Position numbers and translations under genes: made by a program. From positions 1 to 38,981 of the forward strand of contig JAWOIT010000134.1 in assembly GCA_046484535.1 (NCBI GenBank): a stretch of DNA of 38,981 nt, written 5' to 3'. This DNA comes from JAPHTQ01 sp046484535. GTDB lineage: Bacteria; Pseudomonadota; Gammaproteobacteria; Thiohalomonadales; Thiohalomonadaceae. Position 1 is the stretch's first letter. Every line of letters starts with the position of its first letter. Under the pieces are notes generated by a model. That model searched no databases, had not been told where the DNA came from, and saw only the letters and a list, made by a program, of their open reading frames with translations. Below are positions 1 to 9,100 of the stretch, one piece after another.

Positions 1-1061
1 CAGGCCGAAGGACCACGGCTGCTGAAAGAGGCGACATTGTTGGAGGAGTCCACCGCACCGACCGCGAAAGCCTCAGGGTTGTCCGCCGGGCTGGCGCTGC
101 CGTTTTGGCCCTCGTTACCCGCGGCGAATACCACGGCAATGCCGGCGGCCTTGAGTACCTCGATATCCTGCGAAAACTCGGTATAACATTCGCCGGCCGT
201 GCTGGGAAATCCCCAGGAGTTATTCACCACATCCGGCGCATCAAGGGTCATCGGATCGCCGTCGGGATCCAGCAGCCACTGAAAACCCTGGTGGATACCG
301 CTCAGGCTGGCCACGCCTGCATCGTTAAAGATCTTAACCGCGATCCACTGTGCACCCGGCGCCACACCGATGGCGCTGCCGCCGGCATCCCCGCCGACGG
401 CGACACTGAGGGACTGTGTGCCGTGGCCGCCGGCATCATAGGGCGTGGCATGTTCACCGTTGGGGTCATACCAACTGTTGGTGCCGCCACGCCAGTTATC
501 GGCAAGATCCGGATGCTGTACATCCGCTCCGGTGTCCATTGCGGCAACTACCGTACCCAGGCCGGTCAGCCCTTCACTCCACAATGCCGGCACATTGACC
601 GCATCGATATTCCACTCCGGTATGGTGGATGCCGCCGGTTCGGGGGAAGGCGCATTAAAGGTGGCATCGAGCTTGATGGCCTCCACCTCAGGCAAGGCGG
701 CAAGCTCTTGAACCACCTCAGGCTTCGCCGTCGCGGCCAGGGCATTGATCGACCAGAGCTGGATAATCCGCCGGGCATTCCCCTTTTTCAACAGATTGAC
801 GGCATTTTGCTGACTGCTGTCTGCCTGGCGCTGAAGCGAGATGATCAGCTCGGCAAGCGGGATGCCCCGCCCCTTGCCGTTGGCCGGTAATGACTGCAGG
901 TCGAGACGGTCGGAGAACTGCACGATAAACGCGACATCCCCTTCGCCCTGCAACGCCTCATTCAGCGCCGGTTCGAGAGAAGCGGCATGCACACTGGAGC
1001 TCGCCAGCGCAAACCATACGAGTACCGCCGTGATGCCTGCGCGAAGATATTGCGTGTTCAT
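1..1061 (-). CDS. Subtilisin-family (S8) serine protease, 3' end cut by window edge
   Basis: This is a secreted subtilase; 353 residues are visible and the frame runs off the left edge. Residues 1-27 form a signal peptide ending at VHA. Residues about 40-135 resemble an inhibitor-I9-like propeptide. The catalytic domain follows, with the aspartate in AAMDTGAD (D176), the histidine in GGHGT (H213) and the oxyanion-hole asparagine in AAGNEG (N316). The nucleophile motif GTSxAxP would lie outside the window, so activity cannot be confirmed. The start has a GGAG ribosome site 8 bases upstream and lies 4 bases after the previous gene, so the two are probably co-transcribed. Its place at the end of an exoprotein operon suggests it processes or matures the secreted proteins encoded upstream; that role is inferred. 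Confidence 0.9.
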   Translation of the reverse strand, partial: MNTQYLRAGITAVLVWFALASSSVHAASLEPALNEALQGEGDVAFIVQFSDRLDLQSLPANGKGRGIPLAELIISLQRQADSSQQNAVNLLKKGNARRIIQLWSINALAATAKPEVVQELAALPEVEAIKLDATFNAPSPEPAASTIPEWNIDAVNVPALWSEGLTGLGTVVAAMDTGADVQHPDLADNWRGGTNSWYDPNGEHATPYDAGGHGTQSLSVAVGGDAGGSAIGVAPGAQWIAVKIFNDAGVASLSGIHQGFQWLLDPDGDPMTLDAPDVVNNSWGFPSTAGECYTEFSQDIEVLKAAGIAVVFAAGNEGQNGSASPADNPEAFAVGAVDSSNNVASFSSRGPSA

Positions 1062-1065
1062 ATCG

Positions 1066-1575
1066 CTACTCCACTGTGAGATCTGCATACTCAAAATCAC
1101 CAATACTCACCGTCACCTTATCCCCCGGTTGCACCAGACGTCCTGCATTGCCGAAGAACATCCAATAGGTGCGCCCTTCCTGCGGCTTGTTGGAGTTCCG
1201 TAGCGGACCGAGCTTGGCGGTGGTCGGCACCTCCAGCACCTTGCCGCTGGCGCTGTGGCTGAGATACGGTTTGGTCTTGCGTTCAAACAGCGCCGCCGCC
1301 TTATGCGCATCGGTGACGCGGTAACGAAACTCCAGCATATAGCCCGCCGCGGTGCTGCGAACACCAACCACCCGGATCCCCCATGGGGCGCCCGGGTGAG
1401 TTTTCGCCTCACCGTTTATTGCCGGTGCAGAAGCGACCCGGTTACTGTTCCATGCCTCCACCCCGGCGCCGGCCAACAGAAACACTGCAGCAGACAGCGC
1501 CAGTGCGCCGAACATGAAACGACGGTCGATGTGAGAGAAGCGTTCAATGATCTGTCCACGTTGCTTGTTGTCCAT
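1066..1575 (-). CDS. Small membrane-anchored periplasmic protein, unknown function
   Basis: This 169-residue protein has one hydrophobic segment at about residues 21-41 after a charged N-terminus, and then a soluble domain of about 125 residues, so it is probably anchored in the inner membrane and faces the periplasm. The soluble part is predicted to be mainly beta (GIRVVGVRSTAAGYMLEFRY and the C-terminal PGDKVTVSIGDFEYADLTV). I recognise no catalytic or metal-binding motif. An AGAGGA ribosome site precedes the ATG. A terminator-like hairpin separates it from the MCO genes, while the protease begins 4 bases after its stop. It could be an accessory or assembly factor for the oxidase, but nothing in the sequence proves that. 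Confidence 0.8.
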   Translation of the reverse strand: MDNKQRGQIIERFSHIDRRFMFGALALSAAVFLLAGAGVEAWNSNRVASAPAINGEAKTHPGAPWGIRVVGVRSTAAGYMLEFRYRVTDAHKAAALFERKTKPYLSHSASGKVLEVPTTAKLGPLRNSNKPQEGRTYWMFFGNAGRLVQPGDKVTVSIGDFEYADLTVE

Positions 1576-1596
1576 CGTCTAAATCCTCTTTCCCGG

Positions 1597-1633
1597 ACAA
1601 AAATGGCGCCTCTCCGCTAGCGAAGAGGCGCTC
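1597..1633 (-). terminator. Intrinsic terminator or attenuator inside the operon
   Basis: The arms GCGCCTCT (1606-1613) and AGAGGCGC (1624-1631) pair perfectly around an inner CGCTAGCG. Read on the minus strand, the hairpin is followed by ATTTTTG, which is the form of a rho-independent terminator. It lies between the third MCO gene and the small membrane protein gene, so transcription of the last two genes is probably reduced relative to the MCO genes or depends on read-through or on a separate promoter. Confidence 0.7.
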
Positions 1634-1638
1634 ACGGG

Positions 1639-3486
1639 TTACTTCACGATATCCACCCGAACCGTCGCCTCATTGGAGGTGGCGCCGAGGTCATCGTTAA
1701 CCGTGTAACCGAAGGCATCCGCACCTCGCTTGCCGGGATTCGGCGTATAGGTCACCGTGCCGTCACCGTTGTTGACCACCGTGCCGTTTAGCGGATTTGC
1801 CGTGATCACAACCGATGTGGCATCCACCGTCCCGTCGGCGTCGGTATCATTGGCCACCACATTGATGGTCACCGAATTATTGGTGGCGCCGGTATTGCGG
1901 GTCACCGTGCCGTAATCATCATTGGCCTGCGGAGGCTGGTTCGATACCGTGGCGTTGACCGTGACCGTGACAGTCGCGCTGTCCACGCCGCCGTTGCCGT
2001 CAGAGATGTCGTAGCTGAAGGTCTCCACGCCACTGAATCCGGCAGCGGGGGTGTAGCTCACAGTCAAACCATCGGTGGTCACCGAACCGCCGTTATCGGT
2101 CGCACCCAGTGTCGTGATGGTCAGGGCGTCGCCGTCCACATCGGTGTCATTGGCCAGCACGTCGAGGGAGTTATTGCTGCTGTCCTGCTCCACCGCGAAG
2201 GCATCATCACCGGCAACAGGGTTGTCATTGATGCCTGTCACCGTAACGGCTACGTTCGCCGGGTTGGAGAGATTGCCCGATGTATCCCGCACCGTGTAGC
2301 TAAAGCCGTCGGTCCCGCTGAAATCGGGATTCGGCGTATAACTGACGGTGCCGTCGGCATTGGCGACAGCCTGCCCACTTACTGCAGGGCTGCTAATCTC
2401 CACCGTTGCCGGATCGATGGCATCCCCCGTCACCGTATCGTTCGCCAGCACGGCGATGCTGTTTGCCACAGAGTCCTCCGCCACCGTGGCGGTATCATCC
2501 ACAGCCGTCGGCCCGGCAACCCCGGCGCTTACAGACAGGTTCGTCATCATCCCGACGCGCAGACGGCGGTCATAGACCGGGTAGGTGGTTTCAGAGGCGG
2601 GGGTAAAGATGGCGTCCTTGGTTTTACCCGCCGCCAGCAGCACGGAAAACTGCCGTCGCTTCCAGGGATAGGCATTACCGTCCTCCGCCACCAGATTCAT
2701 GTGCTGACCCTGCAGAACCATCGAGTGATCCTCAAGGCCTGCATTGAGAAACCGGATCAGAGTACGATCGCCGACCGCTCCCCCGGGCACTGGTGGGGTG
2801 ATACCCGCCTCATACGGTGCACCGTTTACCAGGAAGTATTGCGGTGCATAGTTCACCGTACTGGGGTACGTGGATGTACCGTATGTCCCGCCGGCAACCG
2901 CCGCATGCAGTGCGGGATCGATCTCGCTATAGATCAACATCACTTCGGTGTCATAGGGGATCCCCGCATAGGCCTCGCCGGCCGCCGCATCGTGGGTCAG
3001 GCTGCCGTAGAGCCCCATCTGCACCTGTACCGCCGGATGGGTGCCGCTGGAGTAGAGAAAGGTGCCCGGCTTGAGGTTGTTCCAACTGTAGACAGCGGTG
3101 CCGCCGGGCGACGTCTCATGGGTGAAAGAGCGCACCCGTTGCCGCCCCTGACCATCGGTGAAGAAGACCGGCGTCATCGCCGCCTGCTGGCCACTGATGA
3201 TCATCGACACCGGCTCACTCAGTTCGTTGCGAAGATTGACCGTAAGCGTGTTATCACCCGGCGGTACCGTCAGTTCGGGACCGGGTATGGTGGGGGCACA
3301 GGTGCCCCCGGTATCCAGTCCATAGCCCCACATGGTGATCACCGTGCTGTCCGGCATAGTCAGGTCCGTCGTACCGGCGCAAAGGTTATAGGTCGCCGCA
3401 CTGGCCGTCCCGGCAACCGTCAACAGGGCGCCGAGTAGCGAAGCCTGAGTCAGCGGTATGAGTTTCTTACCTGAATTGCTAATCAT
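1639..3486 (-). CDS. MCO-like protein with no copper motifs, plus three cadherin/Ig-like repeats
   Basis: This 615-residue secreted protein has a signal peptide of about 30 residues (ending ASA). Residues 31-320 are a two-domain cupredoxin unit clearly related to the next protein upstream in the operon: TMWGYGLDTGG corresponds to LVWGYGLDGG there, and TFLYSSGTHP to TFQYHSGTRP. All four HxH copper motifs are lost. The first HxHG position reads SMIISG, the HCH position reads YSSGTH, the HPFHxHG position reads EDHSMVLQG, and the last HxH is absent. The copper role is therefore probably structural. Residues about 328-614 hold three cadherin/Big_9-like repeats of about 95 residues, each with a VLANDT or VVANDTDADG element and a TYTPNP..G.D.F.Y strand, typical of surface adhesion modules. 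The ribosome site is GGAGGA. It may anchor or scaffold the oxidase outside the cell. Confidence 0.88.
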   Translation of the reverse strand: MISNSGKKLIPLTQASLLGALLTVAGTASAATYNLCAGTTDLTMPDSTVITMWGYGLDTGGTCAPTIPGPELTVPPGDNTLTVNLRNELSEPVSMIISGQQAAMTPVFFTDGQGRQRVRSFTHETSPGGTAVYSWNNLKPGTFLYSSGTHPAVQVQMGLYGSLTHDAAAGEAYAGIPYDTEVMLIYSEIDPALHAAVAGGTYGTSTYPSTVNYAPQYFLVNGAPYEAGITPPVPGGAVGDRTLIRFLNAGLEDHSMVLQGQHMNLVAEDGNAYPWKRRQFSVLLAAGKTKDAIFTPASETTYPVYDRRLRVGMMTNLSVSAGVAGPTAVDDTATVAEDSVANSIAVLANDTVTGDAIDPATVEISSPAVSGQAVANADGTVSYTPNPDFSGTDGFSYTVRDTSGNLSNPANVAVTVTGINDNPVAGDDAFAVEQDSSNNSLDVLANDTDVDGDALTITTLGATDNGGSVTTDGLTVSYTPAAGFSGVETFSYDISDGNGGVDSATVTVTVNATVSNQPPQANDDYGTVTRNTGATNNSVTINVVANDTDADGTVDATSVVITANPLNGTVVNNGDGTVTYTPNPGKRGADAFGYTVNDDLGATSNEATVRVDIVK

Positions 3487-3507
3487 GTCTGCTTCCTCCG
3501 CCCTGGG

Positions 3508-4776
3508 TTAATCAATGGGTACGCCGTTGGGCTCAACGATCATCATGGTCATCATGCCGCCGGGGAAAATATCGTTATTTACGAGTTCCCTTTCCGTATG
3601 CGAGTGCCACATGAAGAACAAGCCGCCGTTGAGATTCAATCCGCCCTCGCCCGGAGGGAGATCGCCGAACTGCCCGAGATACGGGCTGCCGCTGTAAAAG
3701 CCGCCGAAGGTCATGTCCTGCTGTCCCGGCAGGGTGACCGGCATGGGCTTGCCGTGGTCCGGGGCATATTCGTTCGGCTCGAGGGGGTCATCCGGATCGT
3801 GACCGAAGATATCCCAGCCAAGCTGCTCACCGGTCCAGGTCCACAGTGCATCGTAGGTGCCTCCGGGGATCGTCTTGATGGTGAAATCCACACGCGCCAG
3901 ATCGGGACCCGCGCCGGGAGCGCTCTCCTGCAAGCGGCCGTCACGGGCGATGACCTTGGCGTGATTGCCATGGACATGGAACGGATGGAGGTCCTGCCCG
4001 GCACCGATCACCCGCAACAGAACCGTCTCACCCACATGGGTTCGCGGCAGGGCGTTGTAGGGCTGGTTGGGCAGCCAGGAGACATTGGGGGCGGCCATGG
4101 TATCCGGTGCATTGCGGCCGTTGATGAACCACAGCACCGACTCATAGGTATTCTCCTCGATGACGTCGAACAGCCCGAGTGAAGCCAGGTAGTGGACCTC
4201 GGGGGCCATCTCGGTGAGCACGAACAGGTACTCCTGATCGAATGCCGTACCGGGATGGTTATAGGCCTGGCCGGGCGTGGCGGGACGCACGATAATGGCG
4301 CCGACCATACCCATCTCGATCTGCAGATCCGGGCGGGTGCCGCTGTGATACTGGAAGGTCCCGGGATGACTGGCGGTGAAGGTGTAGGTGACGGTGTCAT
4401 CCGCAGCGTTACTCTCCTGCGTCAGTTCCCCGGCGGTACCGCCACTCGCCGTCACCCCTTCCATGCCCGGAAATACCAGCGATACCGGCATATCCGGGAC
4501 ATTCAGATCATTGGTAAGGTTGATGGTGATCTCATCGCCCTGATTGACGATCAGGGTCGGGCCCGGATACTGCATGGGTCCGCCGTCCAGCCCGTAGCCC
4601 CACACCAGCAGGCTGTCGCCATCCGGAGTGGGAATAATGGCCGGCTTGGCGGTGAAGTTGAAGGTGGTTCCGGTGACGCCGTCGATGGCCGCCTGTGCGC
4701 TCCCAATAAACAGCGAAAAGCACAGCAGGCCGAAGATTGCGAGCCGGTGTCCAAGGTCTTGTATGCGGATATTCAT
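3508..4776 (-). CDS. Two-domain multicopper oxidase paralog, only domain-2 copper motifs intact
   Basis: This 422-residue protein has a signal peptide ending near residue 29 (AQA). Domain 2 keeps HPFHVHG (H264, H267, H269) and a C-terminal HSH (H391, H393) before FPGGMM. That is the type-2/type-3 copper motif pair expected of domain 2 in a type-B two-domain MCO. Domain 1 is degenerate: the HxHG position reads SLVFPG and the HCH...H...M position reads YHSGTRPDLQIEMGM, so the type-1 cysteine is replaced by serine (S145). Alone it should not hold a type-1 copper or a full trinuclear centre. It lies 27 bases after the upstream MCO gene, with a GAGGGGA ribosome site. The likely job is to supply half of the trinuclear ligands to a complex with the upstream paralog; this is inferred. 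Confidence 0.9.
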   Translation of the reverse strand: MNIRIQDLGHRLAIFGLLCFSLFIGSAQAAIDGVTGTTFNFTAKPAIIPTPDGDSLLVWGYGLDGGPMQYPGPTLIVNQGDEITINLTNDLNVPDMPVSLVFPGMEGVTASGGTAGELTQESNAADDTVTYTFTASHPGTFQYHSGTRPDLQIEMGMVGAIIVRPATPGQAYNHPGTAFDQEYLFVLTEMAPEVHYLASLGLFDVIEENTYESVLWFINGRNAPDTMAAPNVSWLPNQPYNALPRTHVGETVLLRVIGAGQDLHPFHVHGNHAKVIARDGRLQESAPGAGPDLARVDFTIKTIPGGTYDALWTWTGEQLGWDIFGHDPDDPLEPNEYAPDHGKPMPVTLPGQQDMTFGGFYSGSPYLGQFGDLPPGEGGLNLNGGLFFMWHSHTERELVNNDIFPGGMMTMMIVEPNGVPID

Positions 4777-4803
4777 GGGACTTCCCCTCTCTCAATCCGG
4801 TCG

Positions 4804-6069
4804 TTACAGGATGTGGATTTCGGTCATCATGCCGCCGAAATCCTCTTCGTTATTGCTCAGATAGTTCAGGTTGGTGGTGTAGAGAAAATAGGTACCGGGT
4901 GCGACACCCGTGGTATCGATAATGACGTCCGCCGACTCGCCGCCGCCGAGGGTGACCGAGGAGGTTTCGTAGTACATATCCAGACCGTCATTCTCACCAC
5001 CGCCACGCAGTATCCGCGCCCCGGTTCCGACCACCTTCATCGGCGGGAGCCCCAGCGCGGTCAGGGTGTAGAAACGGGTGACGTTGAGGTTGGAGAGTCG
5101 CAACAAAACCCGCTCTCCCGCCTGCGCCTCGATACGCGAGCTGACCGGCTGCGAGGTGCTCAGTTTGCCGGTGCCGTAGGTGGCCTCCTTGTCCGGGTTG
5201 GCGCCGCTCTCCGGGGTGTGGGGAAAGTCGTAGCCCCGGCCATCGGCGGTATCCGGATAACCCCGCCCGTTCAGCATGGCGTAGGTGTCTTTCATCTTGG
5301 CGAAAGGCAGCGGCTGGGTGTTCATGCTGGCGTCGTGGAACTTCGGGTCGAACGAGCCGATCTGGATCGGATAGGACACGTCGTAACCGGTCGAGCCGTC
5401 GCCGTCGTTGTAGACAAACTGGTCATAGCTGCGGCCGTTATAGGTATAGGTCGTCCCATTCTGCTCGGGTTTAACATAGAGGTTACCCAGCATCCCCATC
5501 TGCATATGCTCGGTCGCCTCCACGTGGCAGTGGTACATGTAGGTGCCGGGCTCGACGATGTTGTAGTAGTAGGTCAGGCTGGCGCCCATGTTGATGGAGA
5601 CGGAGGCGTCGGGCACCCCGTCGAAGATATCCGAGGCATTGGGGAAGCCGTGGAAATGCACCGTGTGCGGGTCGGCCAGATCGGGGCGCATCAACATGCC
5701 GTAGTTGGTCAGGGTCAGGTAGAACTCATCCCCCTGGTTCAACTCGATGGTCGGAGCGGGAAAGCTTGCGGCCAGAATGCCCGCATCCAGCGCCTCGTCT
5801 TCCGGGATGCCGGTCAGGTCGGCGAAGCTGAACATATACTGCAGCCTGCCGTCGGCCATGGTGACAAAACCGTCGCCGGCCCCGAGGTGCATGCACTTGG
5901 TGTTGTCAAATTCCGGATTGCCCGAATCGATAACCGCATCCCCGTCGTTATCACCGGGACACTGGACATAGGCGGCGGCACTCGCCAGGCCCGGAAGCCC
6001 CAGCGAAAACAGCAGCACGGCAGAAGCAATCGGACGCCTTTTAAAAGGGTTCATAGCTTTCGTATTCAT
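4804..6069 (-). CDS. Two-domain multicopper oxidase paralog, only domain-1 copper motifs intact
   Basis: This 421-residue protein has a signal peptide of about 31 residues. Domain 1 holds HTVHFHG (H135, H138, H140) and HCHVEATEHMQMGM (H180, C181, H182, H188, M191/M193). That gives candidate type-1 copper ligands (H135, C181, H188 and a Met) plus four type-2/type-3 histidines. Domain 2 is degenerate: the expected HPFHxHG reads TRFYTLTALG and the last HxH reads LYTTNLNYL, although the following FGGMM is kept. The pattern is that of domain 1 of a type-B two-domain MCO, where the trinuclear site lies between domain 1 of one subunit and domain 2 of another. Its natural partner is the protein encoded next in the operon. 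The ribosome site is AGGAGG, 9 bases before the ATG. Substrate cannot be told from sequence. Confidence 0.92.
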   Translation of the reverse strand: MNTKAMNPFKRRPIASAVLLFSLGLPGLASAAAYVQCPGDNDGDAVIDSGNPEFDNTKCMHLGAGDGFVTMADGRLQYMFSFADLTGIPEDEALDAGILAASFPAPTIELNQGDEFYLTLTNYGMLMRPDLADPHTVHFHGFPNASDIFDGVPDASVSINMGASLTYYYNIVEPGTYMYHCHVEATEHMQMGMLGNLYVKPEQNGTTYTYNGRSYDQFVYNDGDGSTGYDVSYPIQIGSFDPKFHDASMNTQPLPFAKMKDTYAMLNGRGYPDTADGRGYDFPHTPESGANPDKEATYGTGKLSTSQPVSSRIEAQAGERVLLRLSNLNVTRFYTLTALGLPPMKVVGTGARILRGGGENDGLDMYYETSSVTLGGGESADVIIDTTGVAPGTYFLYTTNLNYLSNNEEDFGGMMTEIHIL

Positions 6070-6090
6070 GGAATTGTTCCTCCTGTGTGG

Positions 6091-6122
6091 CCGGTGGCGA
6101 CAACTGTCGTTGTCACCACCGG
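6091..6122 (-). other. Strong intercistronic stem-loop
   Basis: CCGGTGG-C-GACAAC (6091-6104) pairs with GTTGTC-A-CCACCGG (6109-6122) around a TGTC loop, giving 13 pairs and one mismatch. No T-run follows on the minus strand; the AGGAGG ribosome site of the first MCO gene comes directly after it. It is more likely an mRNA-stabilising or processing element between the 1684-residue gene and the MCO genes than a terminator. Confidence 0.65.
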
Positions 6123-6133
6123 AACGCGAACCT

Positions 6134-9100
6134 TCAAGCGGCTTGACGCAGACCTCGGCGCGGCCACAGACAGATAGAGAGCAGCGCCAGCGCGGTCAGC
6201 CACCAGCCACCGCCACCACCGCCGCCGGTACCGCTCGAATCCAACGTTGAGGCGGCCCTTTGACCTTGAGTGCCGGTGGGTTCGGCAGTGAAGACAAAGG
6301 CCCCGTCCACCACGCTGTAGTCACCGACCGGCGCCAACGGACCGAAGCGAACCTGGATGAAGTTGCCACCCTCATCAAAGGCAGGCTGCGCCTCGATACT
6401 CGTCTTCGTCTCCACCTGCTGGATGGTTTCACCATTGGCGGTATTGACGTAGGCGGCGAGGAACAGATCATCCGGTGACAGGCCGCCGCCATCGATGTTG
6501 CTCGCGTCATAGCCCGAGGCATCGGTCAGCAGGCAGTTCTGCGGGTCGAGTGAACCGGCCGCACCGATCACCGCCAGATCCTGGTAGTACGGTGTGGCGT
6601 TGTTCAGACCGTAAACAGCCGGCTCAACGGTATCGTCGATGGAGAAGTAGAACGAACGGTTACGCCAGACGATGTTGTAGGAGAGATTCGGCTGAGAGAA
6701 ACCGCCGTACTCGGCCTTGAGCCTATTGCTGATGGCCGCCTCCAGCGCGCTGCTGTGAGCGTAGGAGACGATGCCTGCCGGCTGGGCTGTCGACTGGTTG
6801 GGACTACCCGGTGCAAACGCCGGTCCCGCCGTGGCGGTAGCGTCATTGTGTGTCACGACGTTGTTGACGATATTGACCAACAGGGCGTCCTGCAGCGAGA
6901 TCCCGGCCCCGGCGTTACCCGACATGTTATTGACGATGGTGTTGCCGATAATGTCGAGCGAATGCCAGCCATTGGTATTGTTGCCCTGGGCCGCATCCTC
7001 ACCGTTAACCAGTTCGGCACGGATCCCGCCACCGTCGCCGGCGCCGGCCTGATTACCCTGAATCAGGTTATCGACAACCCGTACCGGACCGGCTCCGGGG
7101 CTCAGCTCCCCTGCAGCAAGTGCCGGTGCGCCGCCGATATAGATACCACCGCCGGATACCGCAACCCCCTGGTTGAAGGTCTGGTTGAAGATGACGGTGT
7201 TGTCGGCAATCAGACCGGTTGCGACATTATTGCCTCTGCCGCCGCCACTGAGACCGTAGTGACCGATACCGCCGCCGTTACCCATGCTGAAGTTGCCGCA
7301 GACATAGTTATCCGTGACGGCATAGTTATCCGTGCCGTGATAGAGACTCACACCGCCACCGGCACCACCTCCACCGCCGTTCTGGACGATAAAGTTGCGA
7401 TGAATGGTGATGTTGTCGTTAAAGCCATCCTGGTACACCTGATCATCAGGGGTCAGGAAGGGATGACCGACACGAATACCGCCACCATAGATGCCGTGGT
7501 TGCCGAAGACCCGGTTATTGCTCATCGCCAGGTTTTCGGCATAACCGTTAACCACGATACCGCCGGCATGGTCGGATCCGGTGATAGCGAAGCCGTCGAT
7601 ACGCGAGGCGTTCTTACCGAAGGTATCGTTGCCACTGCTCGAACCCAGCACGATGATCCCCGGCCCTTCCTCGGTAAACAGGGCATCAGGCTCATCGGCC
7701 ACGCTAAAGCCGGGCTGCTGAGACGGCAGCAGGTCGTAGGCTCCCTGGTTGTACAGGACCTCCACCGCCTGGCGCCAACCTGCCAGCTTCTCAGCCGGAG
7801 CCTTGATGGCGCTAATCACGGTATTGGCGCCGGAACCTTGCAGGCGTACCGGCTTGTGCATGATGACCAGTTCCTCGTAGTAACCCGGGGGAACGAGGAT
7901 CAGGTCGCCGGGGCCGGCGATATCGATCGCCTGCTGGATGGAGCCGCCGGCGGCCACCTGGATCGCCCCGCCACCGACGGTCACGGTAATCCCGGTAAGT
8001 ACGGAATTGCCGTTATCGCCGCGGGTGATCTCGAGCTGGCCGGTGGTGGTGCCCTCGGCCACAGTGCCGCTGATGCTGCCGTTGGACCAATTAACATTGG
8101 TCAACTCGACACCTCCGATGCTGACCGTCCCGGGCGTGCTGCCGAAGCCGTAATCACGCACGCCGTTCGGATCGGTGGCCGCGGTGATGGTAATGCTCTG
8201 GGTGCCGTCGGCGACATAAGGGTTGTTGCCCTTTGGCGCCGGCGCATCCACATAAGGCCCGTTCATCGAACCGATCACCGAGGCGATAACCGGCGTGCCG
8301 TCCTGGTCCTGGCAGTCCAGCGGTTGCTGATTGGGGCCGGTGTAGGCCGCCACCGGAACCACCGGCGTATCCAGGTAGGTGGTTACACCCGGCATGTACT
8401 GGAACTGGTAGCAGAACTGACTGTACTGCGGGTTGTAGCTGGGGTCAGTCATGAAACCACCGTTACCGTCGGGAATGGGACCCGGGTCGTTCATGCAGGT
8501 GGTGATCATATTCGGTGAAGTACCACTGGCGCTGGCGATGTTGTTGGTGTGCATGGAGGGCAACACCGCGTTGAAGGTACCCCAGCGATCGGAGTAGGTC
8601 CGGGCAAACTCACGCCCTTTCCAGTCACGGATGGAGACCGGCAGGTACGGCGGTGAGTACTTCTCGCCAAAGGTCGGCGATGAGGAGTCAAACTCGTTCG
8701 ACAGGTCGTCGAGAATGAAGCCCGTGACCTTGGCCGCCGTCGGCACCTCGGTGAACATGAAGAAGTCCACCGCCGCATTCTTGCCGTCGGTCAGCATGAT
8801 CTGCTTCTGATCACACAGCGGGGTGTAGCTGCCCGCCATGTAGGGGCTTTCCCCCTCGATCGGGAACAGGGTGAAGTCGGCGGGCACCAGATGCTCCTCA
8901 CCGACACACTCCGGCGGCAACAGCTCGGGCGCCGGTTCGAATGCCAGCCCGAAGTCTACGTTACGGTCCTCCTCACGTACCGTTTTATAGACCGGGTGCT
9001 CGCCGGTACCGACGATATAGATCCCTTTGGGGAGGGTTGTTTCGGCTGCACCGCTATCGACACCACCCGGTACATAGGTATCAAAGGCGTAGCCGCCGTC

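Noticed and set aside
105..890. A 261-codon plus-strand frame at the left edge
   Set aside because: The minus strand encodes a subtilase with propeptide and catalytic motifs over the same bases; the plus frame is its shadow.
3508..4776. Reading the HSH motif of this MCO as a mutated type-1 copper site
   Set aside because: In type-B two-domain MCOs domain 2 normally has no type-1 cysteine, so the serine there is expected. The notable losses are in domain 1.
4192..6177. A 661-codon open frame on the plus strand, antisense to two MCO genes
   Set aside because: The minus-strand MCO genes have signal peptides, family motifs and ribosome sites. The antisense frame reads as low-complexity Gly/Val/His protein with no recognisable domain; such frames arise in GC-rich DNA.
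7130..7400. Glycine-codon-rich stretch that looked like a repeat array
   Set aside because: It is coding sequence for GGG and GGI turns in the beta-helix, without constant repeat length or spacers, so it is neither CRISPR nor a tandem DNA repeat.
6755..8518. A 587-codon plus-strand frame antisense to the giant exoprotein gene
   Set aside because: It shows no family resemblance and lies fully inside the well-supported beta-helix coding region.
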